Part shown: in pieces, positions 46,391 to 54,270 of the stretch
Layout: every line of letters begins with the position of its first letter
Position numbering within the stretch: the stretch's first letter is position 1
Source: an uncultured Lachnospiraceae bacterium
GTDB taxonomy: Bacteria; Bacillota; Clostridia; Lachnospirales; Lachnospiraceae
DNA: 61,644 nt
Direction: 5' to 3'
Assembly: GCA_934432885.1 (NCBI GenBank)
Contig: CAKRYY010000014.1
Location: forward strand, 1 to 61,644
Translations under genes and position numbers: made by a program
The notes under the pieces: model-generated
Seen by the model: the letters and a program-made list of their open reading frames with translations, nothing else
Database searches by the model: none
Told to the model about the DNA's origin: nothing

Positions 46391-47773
46391 ATGAATTATA
46401 AGAAAAATGACATAGTTGTCATAAAAATAGAAGATATGGGAACGGAAGGGGAAGGCATCGGGAAAGCGGAAGGCTTTCCCCTTTTCGTGAAGGATGCTGT
46501 AATCGGTGATGAGATTAAGGCGAGGATTGTAAAGGTAAAAAAGAATTATGGCTATGGCAGGCTGGAGGAAATTCTTACGCCGTCTCCTTTTCGCGCTACG
46601 CCGCGCTGTACTTACAACAGACAATGCGGGGGCTGCCAGCTTCAGAGCCTTTCTTATGACAAGCAGTTGGAATTTAAGCAGCAGAAGGTAAGAAATAACC
46701 TGCTTCGCATCGGCGGCTTTTCGGCGGAGGAGCTGGAGCGCATTATGGAGCCGATTGTCGGCATGGAGGACTGCTGGCATTATCGTAATAAAGCGCAGTT
46801 CCCGATTGGAACAGATAAGCAGGGAAATCCCATTGCAGGCTTTTATGCTGGTAGGACGCATACCATTATTGCCAATACGGACTGTGCGCTGGGCGTTTCG
46901 GAAAATAAGGAAATACTGGAAGCGGTGCTTTTGTGGATGCGCAGCTATCGGATTCCTGCCTATGAGGAAACGAGCGGAAAGGGCTTGGTGCGCCACGTAC
47001 TGATTCGCAAGGGTTTTACAAGTGGAGAGCTGATGGTCTGCCTTGTAATAAATGGGAGGAAGCTGCCGAAGGCAAAAGAGCTTGTGGAGGCTCTGGTGCA
47101 GATTAAAAATATGACAAGCGTGTCATATAGTGTCAACGAGAAAAACACGAATGTCATTATGGGGACGGAAATCGTACCTCTGTGGGGCAAAGAAACAATA
47201 CAGGATGCTATTGGCGATATTTCTTTTTCCATTTCGCCCCTTTCCTTTTATCAGGTTAATCCCGTTCAGACAAAAAAGCTGTATGAGCTTGCGGTGGAGT
47301 ATGCGCAGCTGACAGGGAAGGAAACCGTCTGGGATTTGTATTGTGGAATCGGAACAATTTCACTTTTTATGGCGCGCAGGGCAGGACGGGTGTATGGCGT
47401 TGAGATAATTCCTCAGGCGATCCGTGATGCAAAGGAAAATGCAGAGCGCAATGGCATCAAAAATGCGGAATTTTTTGTCGGGAAGGCAGAAGAAGTGCTG
47501 CCGGAAAAATATGCCAGAGAGGGCATCAGCGCTGATGTTATCGTAGTGGACCCGCCGCGTAAGGGCTGCGATGAAAAATGTCTGGAAACCATGCTGAAGA
47601 TGCGCCCCGAGAGGATTGTATATGTGAGCTGTGATTCTGCGACCCTCGCAAGAGATTTGAAGCTTCTACGGGAAGGCGGCTATGAGCCGGTACGGGTGCG
47701 CACAGTGGACCAGTTCCCGATGAGCGTGCATGTGGAGACGGTGGTTTTGCTGTCGAAAGTGGATAAGCTATGA
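46391..47773 (+). CDS. rlmD: 23S rRNA (uracil-5-)-methyltransferase RlmD family
   Basis: Class I methyltransferase (460 aa) that methylates U1939-type positions of 23S rRNA (or U747, as RlmCD in Bacillus). N-terminal TRAM domain (about 1-60), Fe-S site with CTYNRQCGGCQ, SAM motif DLYCGIGTISLF, motif IV VVDPPRKGC, catalytic Cys in YVSCDSATLARDL. ATG 46391 is chosen because GGAG lies 6 bases upstream and the TTG further up does not. The 3' end overlaps the radical SAM gene by ATGA. Confidence 0.92.
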   Translation: MNYKKNDIVVIKIEDMGTEGEGIGKAEGFPLFVKDAVIGDEIKARIVKVKKNYGYGRLEEILTPSPFRATPRCTYNRQCGGCQLQSLSYDKQLEFKQQKVRNNLLRIGGFSAEELERIMEPIVGMEDCWHYRNKAQFPIGTDKQGNPIAGFYAGRTHTIIANTDCALGVSENKEILEAVLLWMRSYRIPAYEETSGKGLVRHVLIRKGFTSGELMVCLVINGRKLPKAKELVEALVQIKNMTSVSYSVNEKNTNVIMGTEIVPLWGKETIQDAIGDISFSISPLSFYQVNPVQTKKLYELAVEYAQLTGKETVWDLYCGIGTISLFMARRAGRVYGVEIIPQAIRDAKENAERNGIKNAEFFVGKAEEVLPEKYAREGISADVIVVDPPRKGCDEKCLETMLKMRPERIVYVSCDSATLARDLKLLREGGYEPVRVRTVDQFPMSVHVETVVLLSKVDKL

Positions 47774-48639
47774 ATTTTGTAGAAGCAAAGGGAATCCTGT
47801 CCAGTAATAATGGCATGAATATTTATCGTGGCTGTACACATGGCTGCATTTATTGTGATAGCAGGAGCAAATGCTACGGCTTCACACATGAGTTTGAAGA
47901 TGTTGAAGTCAAAATGAATGCGCCGGAGCTGCTGGAAAGGGCATTAAAATCAAAACGCAAAAAGTGCATGATTGGAACGGGCGCAATGTGCGACCCTTAT
48001 TTGCATGCAGAAGAAGAACTGAGACTCACTCGCAGATGTCTGGAGCTGATTAGTCAATATGAGTATGGGATTGCAATTCAGACAAAGTCAACGCGGATAC
48101 TCAGGGACCTGGATTTGCTCAGGGAAATCAATGGTAAAGCAAAGGCGGTTGTTCAGATGACAATGACAACATATAATGAAGAGCTTTGCAAAATAATAGA
48201 GCCAGCTGTTTCCACAACCAGAGAACGGTTCGATGCCCTGCTGCAATTTAAGAAAGCCGGACTGCCTACCATTGTATGGCTTACGCCGATATTACCGTTT
48301 ATCAACGATACGGAGGAAAACATCAGGGGGATTCTTGATTATTGTATCGAAGCAGGCGTAAAAGGAATAATATGCTTTGGAATGGGCGTTACATTAAGAG
48401 ATGGTAACAGAGAGTATTTTTATAGAGCACTGGATAAACATTTTCCCGGTATAAAAAATAAATATATCAAAACTTACGGAAACGCATACAATTTGCCAAG
48501 TCCTGATAGTGAACGGCTTTTGCAGATTTTTCGGAAACTATGCAAAGAAAATGGGATTATGTATCATACACAGGAATGTTTTCAATATCTTTACGAATTC
48601 CCTGAAAAATATACGCAGATGTCTCTGTTTGATATTTAG
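47770..48639 (+). CDS. SPL-type radical SAM protein
   Basis: Radical SAM enzyme (289 aa). The cluster motif CTHGCIYC lies at residues 22-29 (C-x3-C-x2-C), with YRGC before it. The GTGAMCDPYLHAEEEL..TRRCLELI block and the TPILPFINDTEENI segment are like the spore photoproduct lyase-related Rv2578c group, often annotated as DNA repair photolyase but without proven function. It overlaps rlmD by 4 bases. A terminator follows its stop codon at once. Confidence 0.88.
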   Translation: MNFVEAKGILSSNNGMNIYRGCTHGCIYCDSRSKCYGFTHEFEDVEVKMNAPELLERALKSKRKKCMIGTGAMCDPYLHAEEELRLTRRCLELISQYEYGIAIQTKSTRILRDLDLLREINGKAKAVVQMTMTTYNEELCKIIEPAVSTTRERFDALLQFKKAGLPTIVWLTPILPFINDTEENIRGILDYCIEAGVKGIICFGMGVTLRDGNREYFYRALDKHFPGIKNKYIKTYGNAYNLPSPDSERLLQIFRKLCKENGIMYHTQECFQYLYEFPEKYTQMSLFDI

Positions 48640-48667
48640 GGGCTTCCCATAATCGGGAAGCCCTTTT
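48640..48667 (+). terminator. Terminator of the rlmD/radical SAM operon
   Basis: A perfect 9-bp stem GGGCTTCCC / GGGAAGCCC, 6-nt loop, four T. Confidence 0.9.
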
Positions 48668-48803
48668 ATCGTACAGCTTATGCGGAAGGTGCCTCATAGC
48701 TGACGTCAACCTCGCTCCACAGTATCCAGACGGAAGGCTGGATGGATATGAGAAAGGGCACGGCCCCGTTTTTGCAGCTATGCGCAGAGGCACAGGGGAA
48801 TAT

Positions 48804-49343
48804 TTATTCGGCACAGTTCTTTTTGTGCGCTTTCAGCTTTTTCATTGCCCAGTCATAGTGACTTGCCGTTGTGCTTACAAAATAAGAGCCGAGAGTGCTT
48901 CCGCCAACCCATTTGTAAATACCCTTTGAAAATAATTCTTCATTGGAAAAGTCCTCTGCAAGACGAAGCACCTCCTCGTGCGAACCCTGCAGAAGCTTCT
49001 TTGCGTCCTCAAGCGATGTATCCTGATGCTTTTTCCAAAAGGCAGTATTCATTGCACCATAAGTTTTCCAATTATACGGCAGTGGAATAAAAGATTCGGT
49101 TTTTTCGGACATATTTACATTTACCCAGTGAAGCAGAAGCTGATGCCATTCATAAAGATGAATTAAAACATCCCGAAGGTTTTTATCTCTGCTCCAGTGC
49201 GCCTCCTTCTTTTTTGGATCTGCTGAGAAATCAAACGGAGTGGAAAGCTCCTTTTCTGTCAGATTGTCAATAAGTGTATTCAGCTTCTCATAATTATCTG
49301 CTGCTGAAGCCAGTAGGTCAGCTTTTGTTGTTGCTCTTGCCAT
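48804..49343 (-). CDS. ClbS/DfsB family four-helix bundle protein
   Basis: A 179-aa cytoplasmic protein of the DUF1706 family. Typical parts: an ATTKADLLASAADNYEKL start, DFSADPKKKEAHWSRDKNLRDVLIHLYEWHQLL, and WVGGSTLGSYFVSTTASHYDWAMKKL at the end. ClbS from pks-positive E. coli hydrolyses the genotoxin colibactin; other members have unknown targets. The operator-like dyad at 49399-49423 lies in its promoter, and the WYL regulator gene is directly upstream. AGGAGG precedes ATG. Confidence 0.87.
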   Translation of the reverse strand: MARATTKADLLASAADNYEKLNTLIDNLTEKELSTPFDFSADPKKKEAHWSRDKNLRDVLIHLYEWHQLLLHWVNVNMSEKTESFIPLPYNWKTYGAMNTAFWKKHQDTSLEDAKKLLQGSHEEVLRLAEDFSNEELFSKGIYKWVGGSTLGSYFVSTTASHYDWAMKKLKAHKKNCAE

Positions 49344-49398
49344 ATCGAAATTCCTCCTGTTAAAAAATTTCCAAGTTATGGGGAAAGTGTATCACTAA

Positions 49399-49423
49399 AA
49401 CCATGACAAGGTATGTCAAGGTT
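49399..49423. promoter_or_regulatory. Operator-like dyad upstream of the ClbS-like gene
   Basis: AACCATGACA-AGGTA-TGTCAAGGTT: 10-bp arms, one mismatch. It matches the site at 50061-50085 and covers the stop codon of the regulator gene. On the minus strand it contains TTGACA, with an extended -10 TGATACACT further down. Confidence 0.75.
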
Positions 49424-50000
49424 TATTGCTTTTATAGATTTTTTTTCCTTCCTTCGCTAAAAGCTTCCGCAGATGCGCCGGCTCTGCTACAAAGACGTGG
49501 CTTCCGAAAGAGAGCAGGTATCCAATCAGCCAGATGTCATTTGGCATATAAGCTGTGACAAGAAGCTCGCCATTTTCCTGCAAGGTAATTTCGCTGTCGT
49601 GAAATTCATCATAGACGCGGTATGCCATTTCCGGAGGAAAACGAAGGATGAGCTTTTCAGAGGGCGGGGGAGATTTCCTTTGTAAATCAGGAAAGCGAAC
49701 CGGCGTAAAGGTTTCCTCCAAAAGCTCACAGCTTACAATACGGTTTAACTTGAACAGGCGAAAATCCTGCTTTTCCTGTTCGGAAAAAAGAACCTTTTCC
49801 AGTACATAGCCATCAAGAATCTGGATACCGCCATTTCTTCCGGTAGAGACATAAACCGGAATCCCGGCACTGCTGATGACATCTACATCCCTGTAGATTG
49901 TCCGCACGGATACCTCGAATTTTTTTGCCAGTTCAGGGGCTGTTGTCCGTCCTTTTTCCAGAATATAATAAATGATTTGAAACAATCTGCTTTCTCTCAT
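49416..50000 (-). CDS. YafY/WYL-type regulator with internal deletion
   Basis: HTH-type regulator of 194 aa; relatives have about 300. The N-terminal HTH (residues 1-60; RLFQIIYYILEKGRTTAPELAKKFEVSVRTIYRDVDVISSAGIP) is intact. After VLFSEQEKQ the sequence jumps to DFRLFKLNRI, which in relatives lies after the WYL core, so about 100 residues including the WYL motif are missing in frame. The C-terminal WCX-like part remains. Reading frame and start (ATG 50000) are intact. It may have become a constitutive repressor or lost its ligand response. Confidence 0.78.
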   Translation of the reverse strand: MRESRLFQIIYYILEKGRTTAPELAKKFEVSVRTIYRDVDVISSAGIPVYVSTGRNGGIQILDGYVLEKVLFSEQEKQDFRLFKLNRIVSCELLEETFTPVRFPDLQRKSPPPSEKLILRFPPEMAYRVYDEFHDSEITLQENGELLVTAYMPNDIWLIGYLLSFGSHVFVAEPAHLRKLLAKEGKKIYKSNKP

Positions 50001-50060
50001 TAAAATACCTCTTGGAAATGTTCACAAAACCTTATAAATTCATAAATAAGTATAACATAA

Positions 50061-50085
50061 AACCATGACACAATATGACAAGGTT
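50061..50085. promoter_or_regulatory. Operator-like dyad upstream of the WYL regulator
   Basis: AACCATGACA-CAATA-TGACAAGGTT, arms with two mismatches; same consensus as 49399-49423. On the minus strand an extended -10 TGTTATACT lies just downstream of it, so binding would give autoregulation. Confidence 0.75.
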
Positions 50086-50120
50086 AAAACAGCAGGCTGA
50101 TAAAAGCATATTTCTTTGGC

Positions 50121-50149
50121 TTGTACATTGGCTTTATTTCAACTATACT
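50121..50149 (+). promoter_or_regulatory. Promoter of the 7TM histidine kinase
   Basis: TTGTAC (50121-50126), 17-bp spacer, TATACT (50144-50149). It is 32 bases before ATG 50181 and 36 bases from the WYL operator. Confidence 0.7.
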
Positions 50150-50180
50150 GATAAAAGGGATTTATATAAGGGGAGATTTT

Positions 50181-52292
50181 ATGCTGTTTTTCTTTGAAGC
50201 CGTAAATATTGTGGCACTTCTTTTAATGCTGCTGATGCTGGCGGCCATACTCCGGCAGCAGCCCTCAAGGGCGCAGACGGCATTTATCTTATATGATATT
50301 TTCACCATGCTTTTTGTTGTTGGAGTTCAGCTTGAACTTATTCACAGCGATACGGTTGGCGAGGCGCTGTCTGGCTTATGCGTTCAATATATTGGGCAGG
50401 CGGGCTTCCTTCTTGCGCTTTTGTGGTTTGCTGCGGAATTTGCCAGATTTTCCATTCCCTCCTGGGTATTCGGAATGGAAGCGGTCTGTGACGCGGTAGT
50501 GCTGCTTGCTGTTTTTACCGCAGAAAAGCATACGCTTTTTTATTCCTCTATGAAAATCCTGACAGATGGCATGTATCACCGGATTGAGGTAACGGGCGGC
50601 ATTATCTGGAAGCTGCATTACCTGCACCTTTTTGCTGTAATTATTGCGATTCTGATTTTTTGTGTGGTGCGTTATGCAAAGAGCAGCCCTGTCCAGAAAA
50701 GGAGAATTCTGTATCTTGCGGCGGGCATTGGGGCGTTGACGCTGGAGCTTTTTCTGAAAGGTATCGGGGTGTTTGGAAGCTATAATCCCGTTGTATTTGC
50801 CATGACCTTTACCATGTTCTGTATGATGATGGCGATGATAAAATATCAATACTTCGGCTCCCTGCATGCGGCGGTTGATAATGCTTTCAATCATGGAAAT
50901 GAAGGACTGATTATTCTTGACGAAGAAAATGTCATTGTTTTTATAAATCATAGAATGAGAAGGATTTTCCCGACGCTTCATAAGGGCAGTACGATAGATG
51001 ATTGTCAGGAAATCCGCAGGCTCCTTGAGGGGCAGGAGCATGTGTTTCAAAGGGGCGACGTTTCATACGAGCTGAGAAGCGAGAATATCATTGAAAACGG
51101 TGAGGCAAATGGTCGTATGCTGTGGCTGATTGACCAGACACAGGCGCTTTTGACCATGCAGAAGCTGCGCGAAGCAGACGAGGCAAAGACGCAGTTTTTG
51201 ATGAAAGCCAGCCATGAACTGCGCACGCCGATGAATACCATATTGGGAATGAATGAAATGATTCAGCGCGAGAGCGGTGAAGAAAAAATCAGAAAATATG
51301 CAAAAGAAGCGGCAGCCGCCGGAGGGCGTATGTTGGCACTGATTGATGAAGTGCTGGATACCTCATCTTTAGAAAGCGGCAGACTGAAAATTTCCCAGAA
51401 GCCATATCGGATATGTGAAGTGCTCAGAAGCGCAGAAGAAATGATACGTCCGCAGGCAGAGAAAAAGGGACTCCTTTTCGTAGTGGAGACGATGCCCATT
51501 CTTACAAGTGAGGACACAGTGCTGCTTGGCGATTCTGTGCGGCTTTCGCAGGTGCTTGTGAATCTTTTGTCAAATGCGGTCAAATATACGGACGGCGGAC
51601 TTATCTGCCTGCATGCCAAGCTACAGGAAGCGTTTGGACAGAAGAAACAGCTTATTTTGTCTGTCAGTGACACTGGAATCGGAATTCCGGAGAAGGAGCA
51701 GAAACGTATTTTTGAAAATTTCGGACGCGGAAGCAATACAAAGGGCAGAGGCGGTATGGGACTGGGACTTGCGATTGTACGCCAGCTCATAGATGCGATG
51801 GGTGGAAAGCTTACGGTAGAAAGCAAATGCGGCAAGGGCAGTACCTTTGTGGTTTCCCTGCCCTGGCTTACAGAGGAAAAAAAGACCGCTTCAGAATTGG
51901 AGCAGTCCGGCATCTGCATGGAAGATGGATTGCGTTATGCGGATGGCAGCAGGGATTTTTACCGGCAGTTGCTGCAGTTGTTCGTGAAAAATAAAGAATC
52001 GCAGCAGCAAAAGCTGGAAGCTTTTTGGGAACAGCTTCGGAATCTGCCGGAAGGAAAAAAAGAAGAACAGGAAGAGAGAGACTCTCTTTTGAAAAAATGG
52101 GTGTCGCTTTGTCATGGACTAAAGGGCGAAGCGAGAGGACTTGGCGCGGCTGCGCTGGGAGAAGCATTTTACCAGCTTGAGCTTGCAGGCAGAAGCGGTG
52201 ATGTGAAGCAGATGGAAAAATATCTTCCGGCTGCGGCTGCCTTATGGCAGGAAACCGCAGAAGGCATAAAACGCTTTTTAGATGAAGAATAG
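50181..52292 (+). CDS. Histidine kinase with 7TM sensor and C-terminal HPt domain
   Basis: A 703-aa sensor kinase. An N-terminal 7TM region (about 1-225; histidine-kinase 7TM type) is followed by a PAS-like segment (about 238-330), HisKA with the phospho-His in KASHELRTPMNTILGMNEM (about 342), and the ATPase domain (DTGIGIPEKEQ; GMGLGLAIV). The C-terminal HPt-like domain has the His in SLCHGLKGEARGLGA (about 648). No receiver domain joins kinase and HPt, unlike usual phosphorelays. ATG 50181 is set by GGGGAG 7 bases upstream. Faces a LytTR regulator gene convergently. Confidence 0.9.
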   Translation: MLFFFEAVNIVALLLMLLMLAAILRQQPSRAQTAFILYDIFTMLFVVGVQLELIHSDTVGEALSGLCVQYIGQAGFLLALLWFAAEFARFSIPSWVFGMEAVCDAVVLLAVFTAEKHTLFYSSMKILTDGMYHRIEVTGGIIWKLHYLHLFAVIIAILIFCVVRYAKSSPVQKRRILYLAAGIGALTLELFLKGIGVFGSYNPVVFAMTFTMFCMMMAMIKYQYFGSLHAAVDNAFNHGNEGLIILDEENVIVFINHRMRRIFPTLHKGSTIDDCQEIRRLLEGQEHVFQRGDVSYELRSENIIENGEANGRMLWLIDQTQALLTMQKLREADEAKTQFLMKASHELRTPMNTILGMNEMIQRESGEEKIRKYAKEAAAAGGRMLALIDEVLDTSSLESGRLKISQKPYRICEVLRSAEEMIRPQAEKKGLLFVVETMPILTSEDTVLLGDSVRLSQVLVNLLSNAVKYTDGGLICLHAKLQEAFGQKKQLILSVSDTGIGIPEKEQKRIFENFGRGSNTKGRGGMGLGLAIVRQLIDAMGGKLTVESKCGKGSTFVVSLPWLTEEKKTASELEQSGICMEDGLRYADGSRDFYRQLLQLFVKNKESQQQKLEAFWEQLRNLPEGKKEEQEERDSLLKKWVSLCHGLKGEARGLGAAALGEAFYQLELAGRSGDVKQMEKYLPAAAALWQETAEGIKRFLDEE

Positions 52293-52308
52293 CTGAAGAA
52301 GCGGCGGT

Positions 52309-53022
52309 TTATTGGCTTTGCCATGCACTGATGCGGGCAAAAATTTCCTCCTGCTTGCGTAGTGGTATCTGCACAATCGAGCCGTCTGACATGACAAGGT
52401 CATTTTCCTGACGGTCTGCTGTGTGATTCAGGTTGATAAGAAAGCTGCGTCCGACGGCAAGGAAACAGGGAGCGTGTGTAAGCTGCGCTGCAACCTGCGT
52501 TAATGTGCCATGAAATGTATAGATGCCGGATACCGTATGCAGGAAAATGCTGTGCGATTGCCCTGCCTCGAAAAAGACAATGTCGGTATACGGTATGGAA
52601 AACTCCTTTTTTCTGCGCAGAAAGGTAAACTGAGGACTTGCTTTCTGCAAAAGCTTTCCGCATCGAAGCATCGCATTTTCAAAATGCGTGCGGTCATACG
52701 GCTTTTGCAGATAATATAAAGCGTCCACCTCATAGCTTTCCATTGCATGCTCGGTAGACGAGGTGGTAAAGATAATGCCGCCCTCATAGTGCATGCTGCG
52801 GAGCCGGTTGGCGGTATCTACACCGCTTAACTCTGCCATGAAAATATCCAGAAAGATTAACTCAGGAAGGACTTTTGCTTTCTGAAAGGAGGAAAGCAGT
52901 GATTCGCCAGAAGAAAACCGGCAAAGCTCGAAGGTCAGTTTTTTCTGCTTCGCGTATGCGGTCAGATAATGCTCCAGCCGAAGCAGGTCGCTTTCAGAAT
53001 CATCACATAAATATATGAGCAT
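52309..53022 (-). CDS. LytTR-type response regulator (AgrA/LytR family)
   Basis: A 237-aa response regulator. The receiver domain has the Asp in ELIFLDIFMAELSGVD (about residue 55), followed by the LytTR DNA-binding domain (about 130-235; IPYTDIVFFEAGQSHSIFLHT; FLAVGRSFLINLNH). ATG 53022 is chosen because AGGAGG lies just upstream. Probable partner of the 7TM kinase, whose gene ends 17 bases away. A fragment of its 5' end exists at 57609-57634. Confidence 0.9.
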   Translation of the reverse strand: MLIYLCDDSESDLLRLEHYLTAYAKQKKLTFELCRFSSGESLLSSFQKAKVLPELIFLDIFMAELSGVDTANRLRSMHYEGGIIFTTSSTEHAMESYEVDALYYLQKPYDRTHFENAMLRCGKLLQKASPQFTFLRRKKEFSIPYTDIVFFEAGQSHSIFLHTVSGIYTFHGTLTQVAAQLTHAPCFLAVGRSFLINLNHTADRQENDLVMSDGSIVQIPLRKQEEIFARISAWQSQ

Positions 53023-53098
53023 AAAACAGTCCTCCTTTCTGGTTATCAATATGATCGTGCAGGAAAGTGCTTACTGCGCGGAAGTTTGTTTTGCAAAA

Positions 53099-53226
53099 TA
53101 AGCTCACAAACACGCGTATCCGCACTTATAGGTTGCTTCCGCAGACGGCTTGCTCGTTAATTGTGCAGGAAAAACAAATGTCTGCTACACATCCGCTTGT
53201 TTTTCTTTTACACGATTACAGTATAG
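53099..53226. repeat. Palindromic repeat element, copy 2
   Basis: Shares GCTCACAAACACGCG, GGCTTGCTCGTTAAT and the GGAAAAACAAATG ... CGCTTGTTTTTC hairpin arms with the element at 43803-43925. Again it lies between divergent genes (LytTR and ACT). Confidence 0.7.
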
Positions 53227-53315
53227 CACATTGTAAGAATTTTTTCTGGATTTTGAAGTGGAAAACAGAGTGAAAATGAAGTATATTTATGAAAAATGAA
53301 AGAAAGGGAATTTTT

Positions 53316-53681
53316 ATGAAAATAAAAAGAATAGCATGTGATTTTTCTGTCTGCAAGGTTTTGGATTTTTCGCAGGTGGATTGGAAAGCGGAATATTGTT
53401 TTATTGGAAAGACGGATGAGGAAAACTCTCTGGTTTGTCCAATCGACTGCGTTCCGCAGAATACAACCGAGCGGGATGATGGCTGGAAGGCTTTTCGGAT
53501 ACAGGGCGTTCTGGATTTTTCCCTGATTGGAATACTGTCTAAAATAGCGACTCTGCTTGCAGAAAATGAAATCGGCATTTTTGCGGTTTCTACATATAAT
53601 ACGGATTATATTTTGACGAAACAGGAAAATTATGAAAAAGCTTTGCAGGTGCTTGGCGAAGCTGGGTATGAGGTGGAGTAG
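53316..53681 (+). CDS. ACT-domain protein, copy 1
   Basis: Small (121 aa) probable amino acid-binding protein with tandem ACT folds: MKIKRIACDFSVCKV, FRIQGVLDFSLIGILSKIATLLAENEIGIFAVSTYNTDYILTKQENYEKALQVL. It belongs to the COG3603-like group of lone ACT proteins with no established function. ATG 53316 follows AAGGGAA. The protein is identical to that at 57818-58183; the coding DNA differs in one silent base I can find. A link to the kinase/LytTR pair is suggested only by the shared duplication. Confidence 0.85.
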   Translation: MKIKRIACDFSVCKVLDFSQVDWKAEYCFIGKTDEENSLVCPIDCVPQNTTERDDGWKAFRIQGVLDFSLIGILSKIATLLAENEIGIFAVSTYNTDYILTKQENYEKALQVLGEAGYEVE

Positions 53682-53700
53682 TATGAGGGCAGTTTTCAGT

Positions 53701-53923
53701 CATTCCGTTGCACGAAACATTCCGATGAGCCTTTAAATCCAAATCGTGTGCAGAAAAGGCTTCCACGATTTAAAGTCTCATCTGCATCGTGCAAGAGGCA
53801 TTTGTATAGACGGGGTTGCGGGGAGATGGGTAATGTAAGGTAGAAAGCCTTGCATGGATTGTGACATATAAGCTGTTGTAAGGAATTGAGGTTACACATA
53901 AGATACCGCAAGCAGTTCGTACT
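53701..53923 (+). repeat. 223-bp structured repeat, unit 1
   Basis: Begins CATTCCGTTGCACG. Three collinear stems fold it: TTGCACG 53708-53714 / CGTGCAA 53788-53794; GATGAGCCTTTAAA 53724-53737 / TTTAAAGTCTCATC 53769-53782; ATCGTG / CACGAT 53764-53769. A less structured part with ACCGCAAGCAGTTCG at its end leads to the next unit. Confidence 0.8.
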
Positions 53924-54140
53924 CATTCCGTTGCACGGGACATTTCGATGAGCCTTTAAACCAAAATCGTGTTTAGCAGGGGCTTCCACGATTTAAAGTC
54001 TCATCTGCATCGTGCAAAAGTCATTCGTACAAACAGGCTTGCGGGGCGGTAAGTGGTGTTAAGGAAAGAGACTTTTTCGCGTGCATTATGATGTATAGGT
54101 TGTTGAAAAGAATTAGCGGTACACATAAAGTGTCGCAAGT
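53924..54140 (+). repeat. 223-bp structured repeat, unit 2
   Basis: Same architecture: TTGCACG 53931-53937 / CGTGCAA 54011-54017; GATGAGCCTTTAAA 53947-53960 / TTTAAAGTCTCATC 53992-54005 (one mismatch); ATCGTG 53966-53971 / CACGAT 53987-53992. The downstream half decays near 54140. The rest of 54140-54229 holds nothing I recognise. Confidence 0.8.
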
Positions 54141-54229
54141 AGTTTGCAGAGCAATAGGTAATGTAAAGCAAAACAAGACGCTGTTTATAAAGATGCTACC
54201 TGACTTTCAGAGTTGAATTTAAAATATAG

Positions 54230-54270
54230 TGCTAAGCCAAGGGTTAAAACCTGTGGCTTAGCATTTTTTT
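54230..54270 (+). terminator. Plus-strand terminator at the IS edge
   Basis: A perfect 10-bp stem TGCTAAGCCA / TGGCTTAGCA, 14-nt loop, seven T. It overlaps the last codons of the minus-strand transposase and would stop transcription entering from the repeats. Confidence 0.75.

Noticed and set aside
48678..48800. Minus-strand peptide ending SVWILWSEVDVSYEAPSA between the radical SAM and ClbS-like genes
   Set aside because: It looks protein-like and may be a gene remnant, but I recognise no family and there is no start or ribosome site.
53696..53989. Minus-strand frame with LKAHRNVPCNGMSTNC, repeated at 58290-58526
   Set aside because: It is translation of the left arm of the 223-bp repeat; repetition comes from the DNA repeat, and copies break at each unit border.
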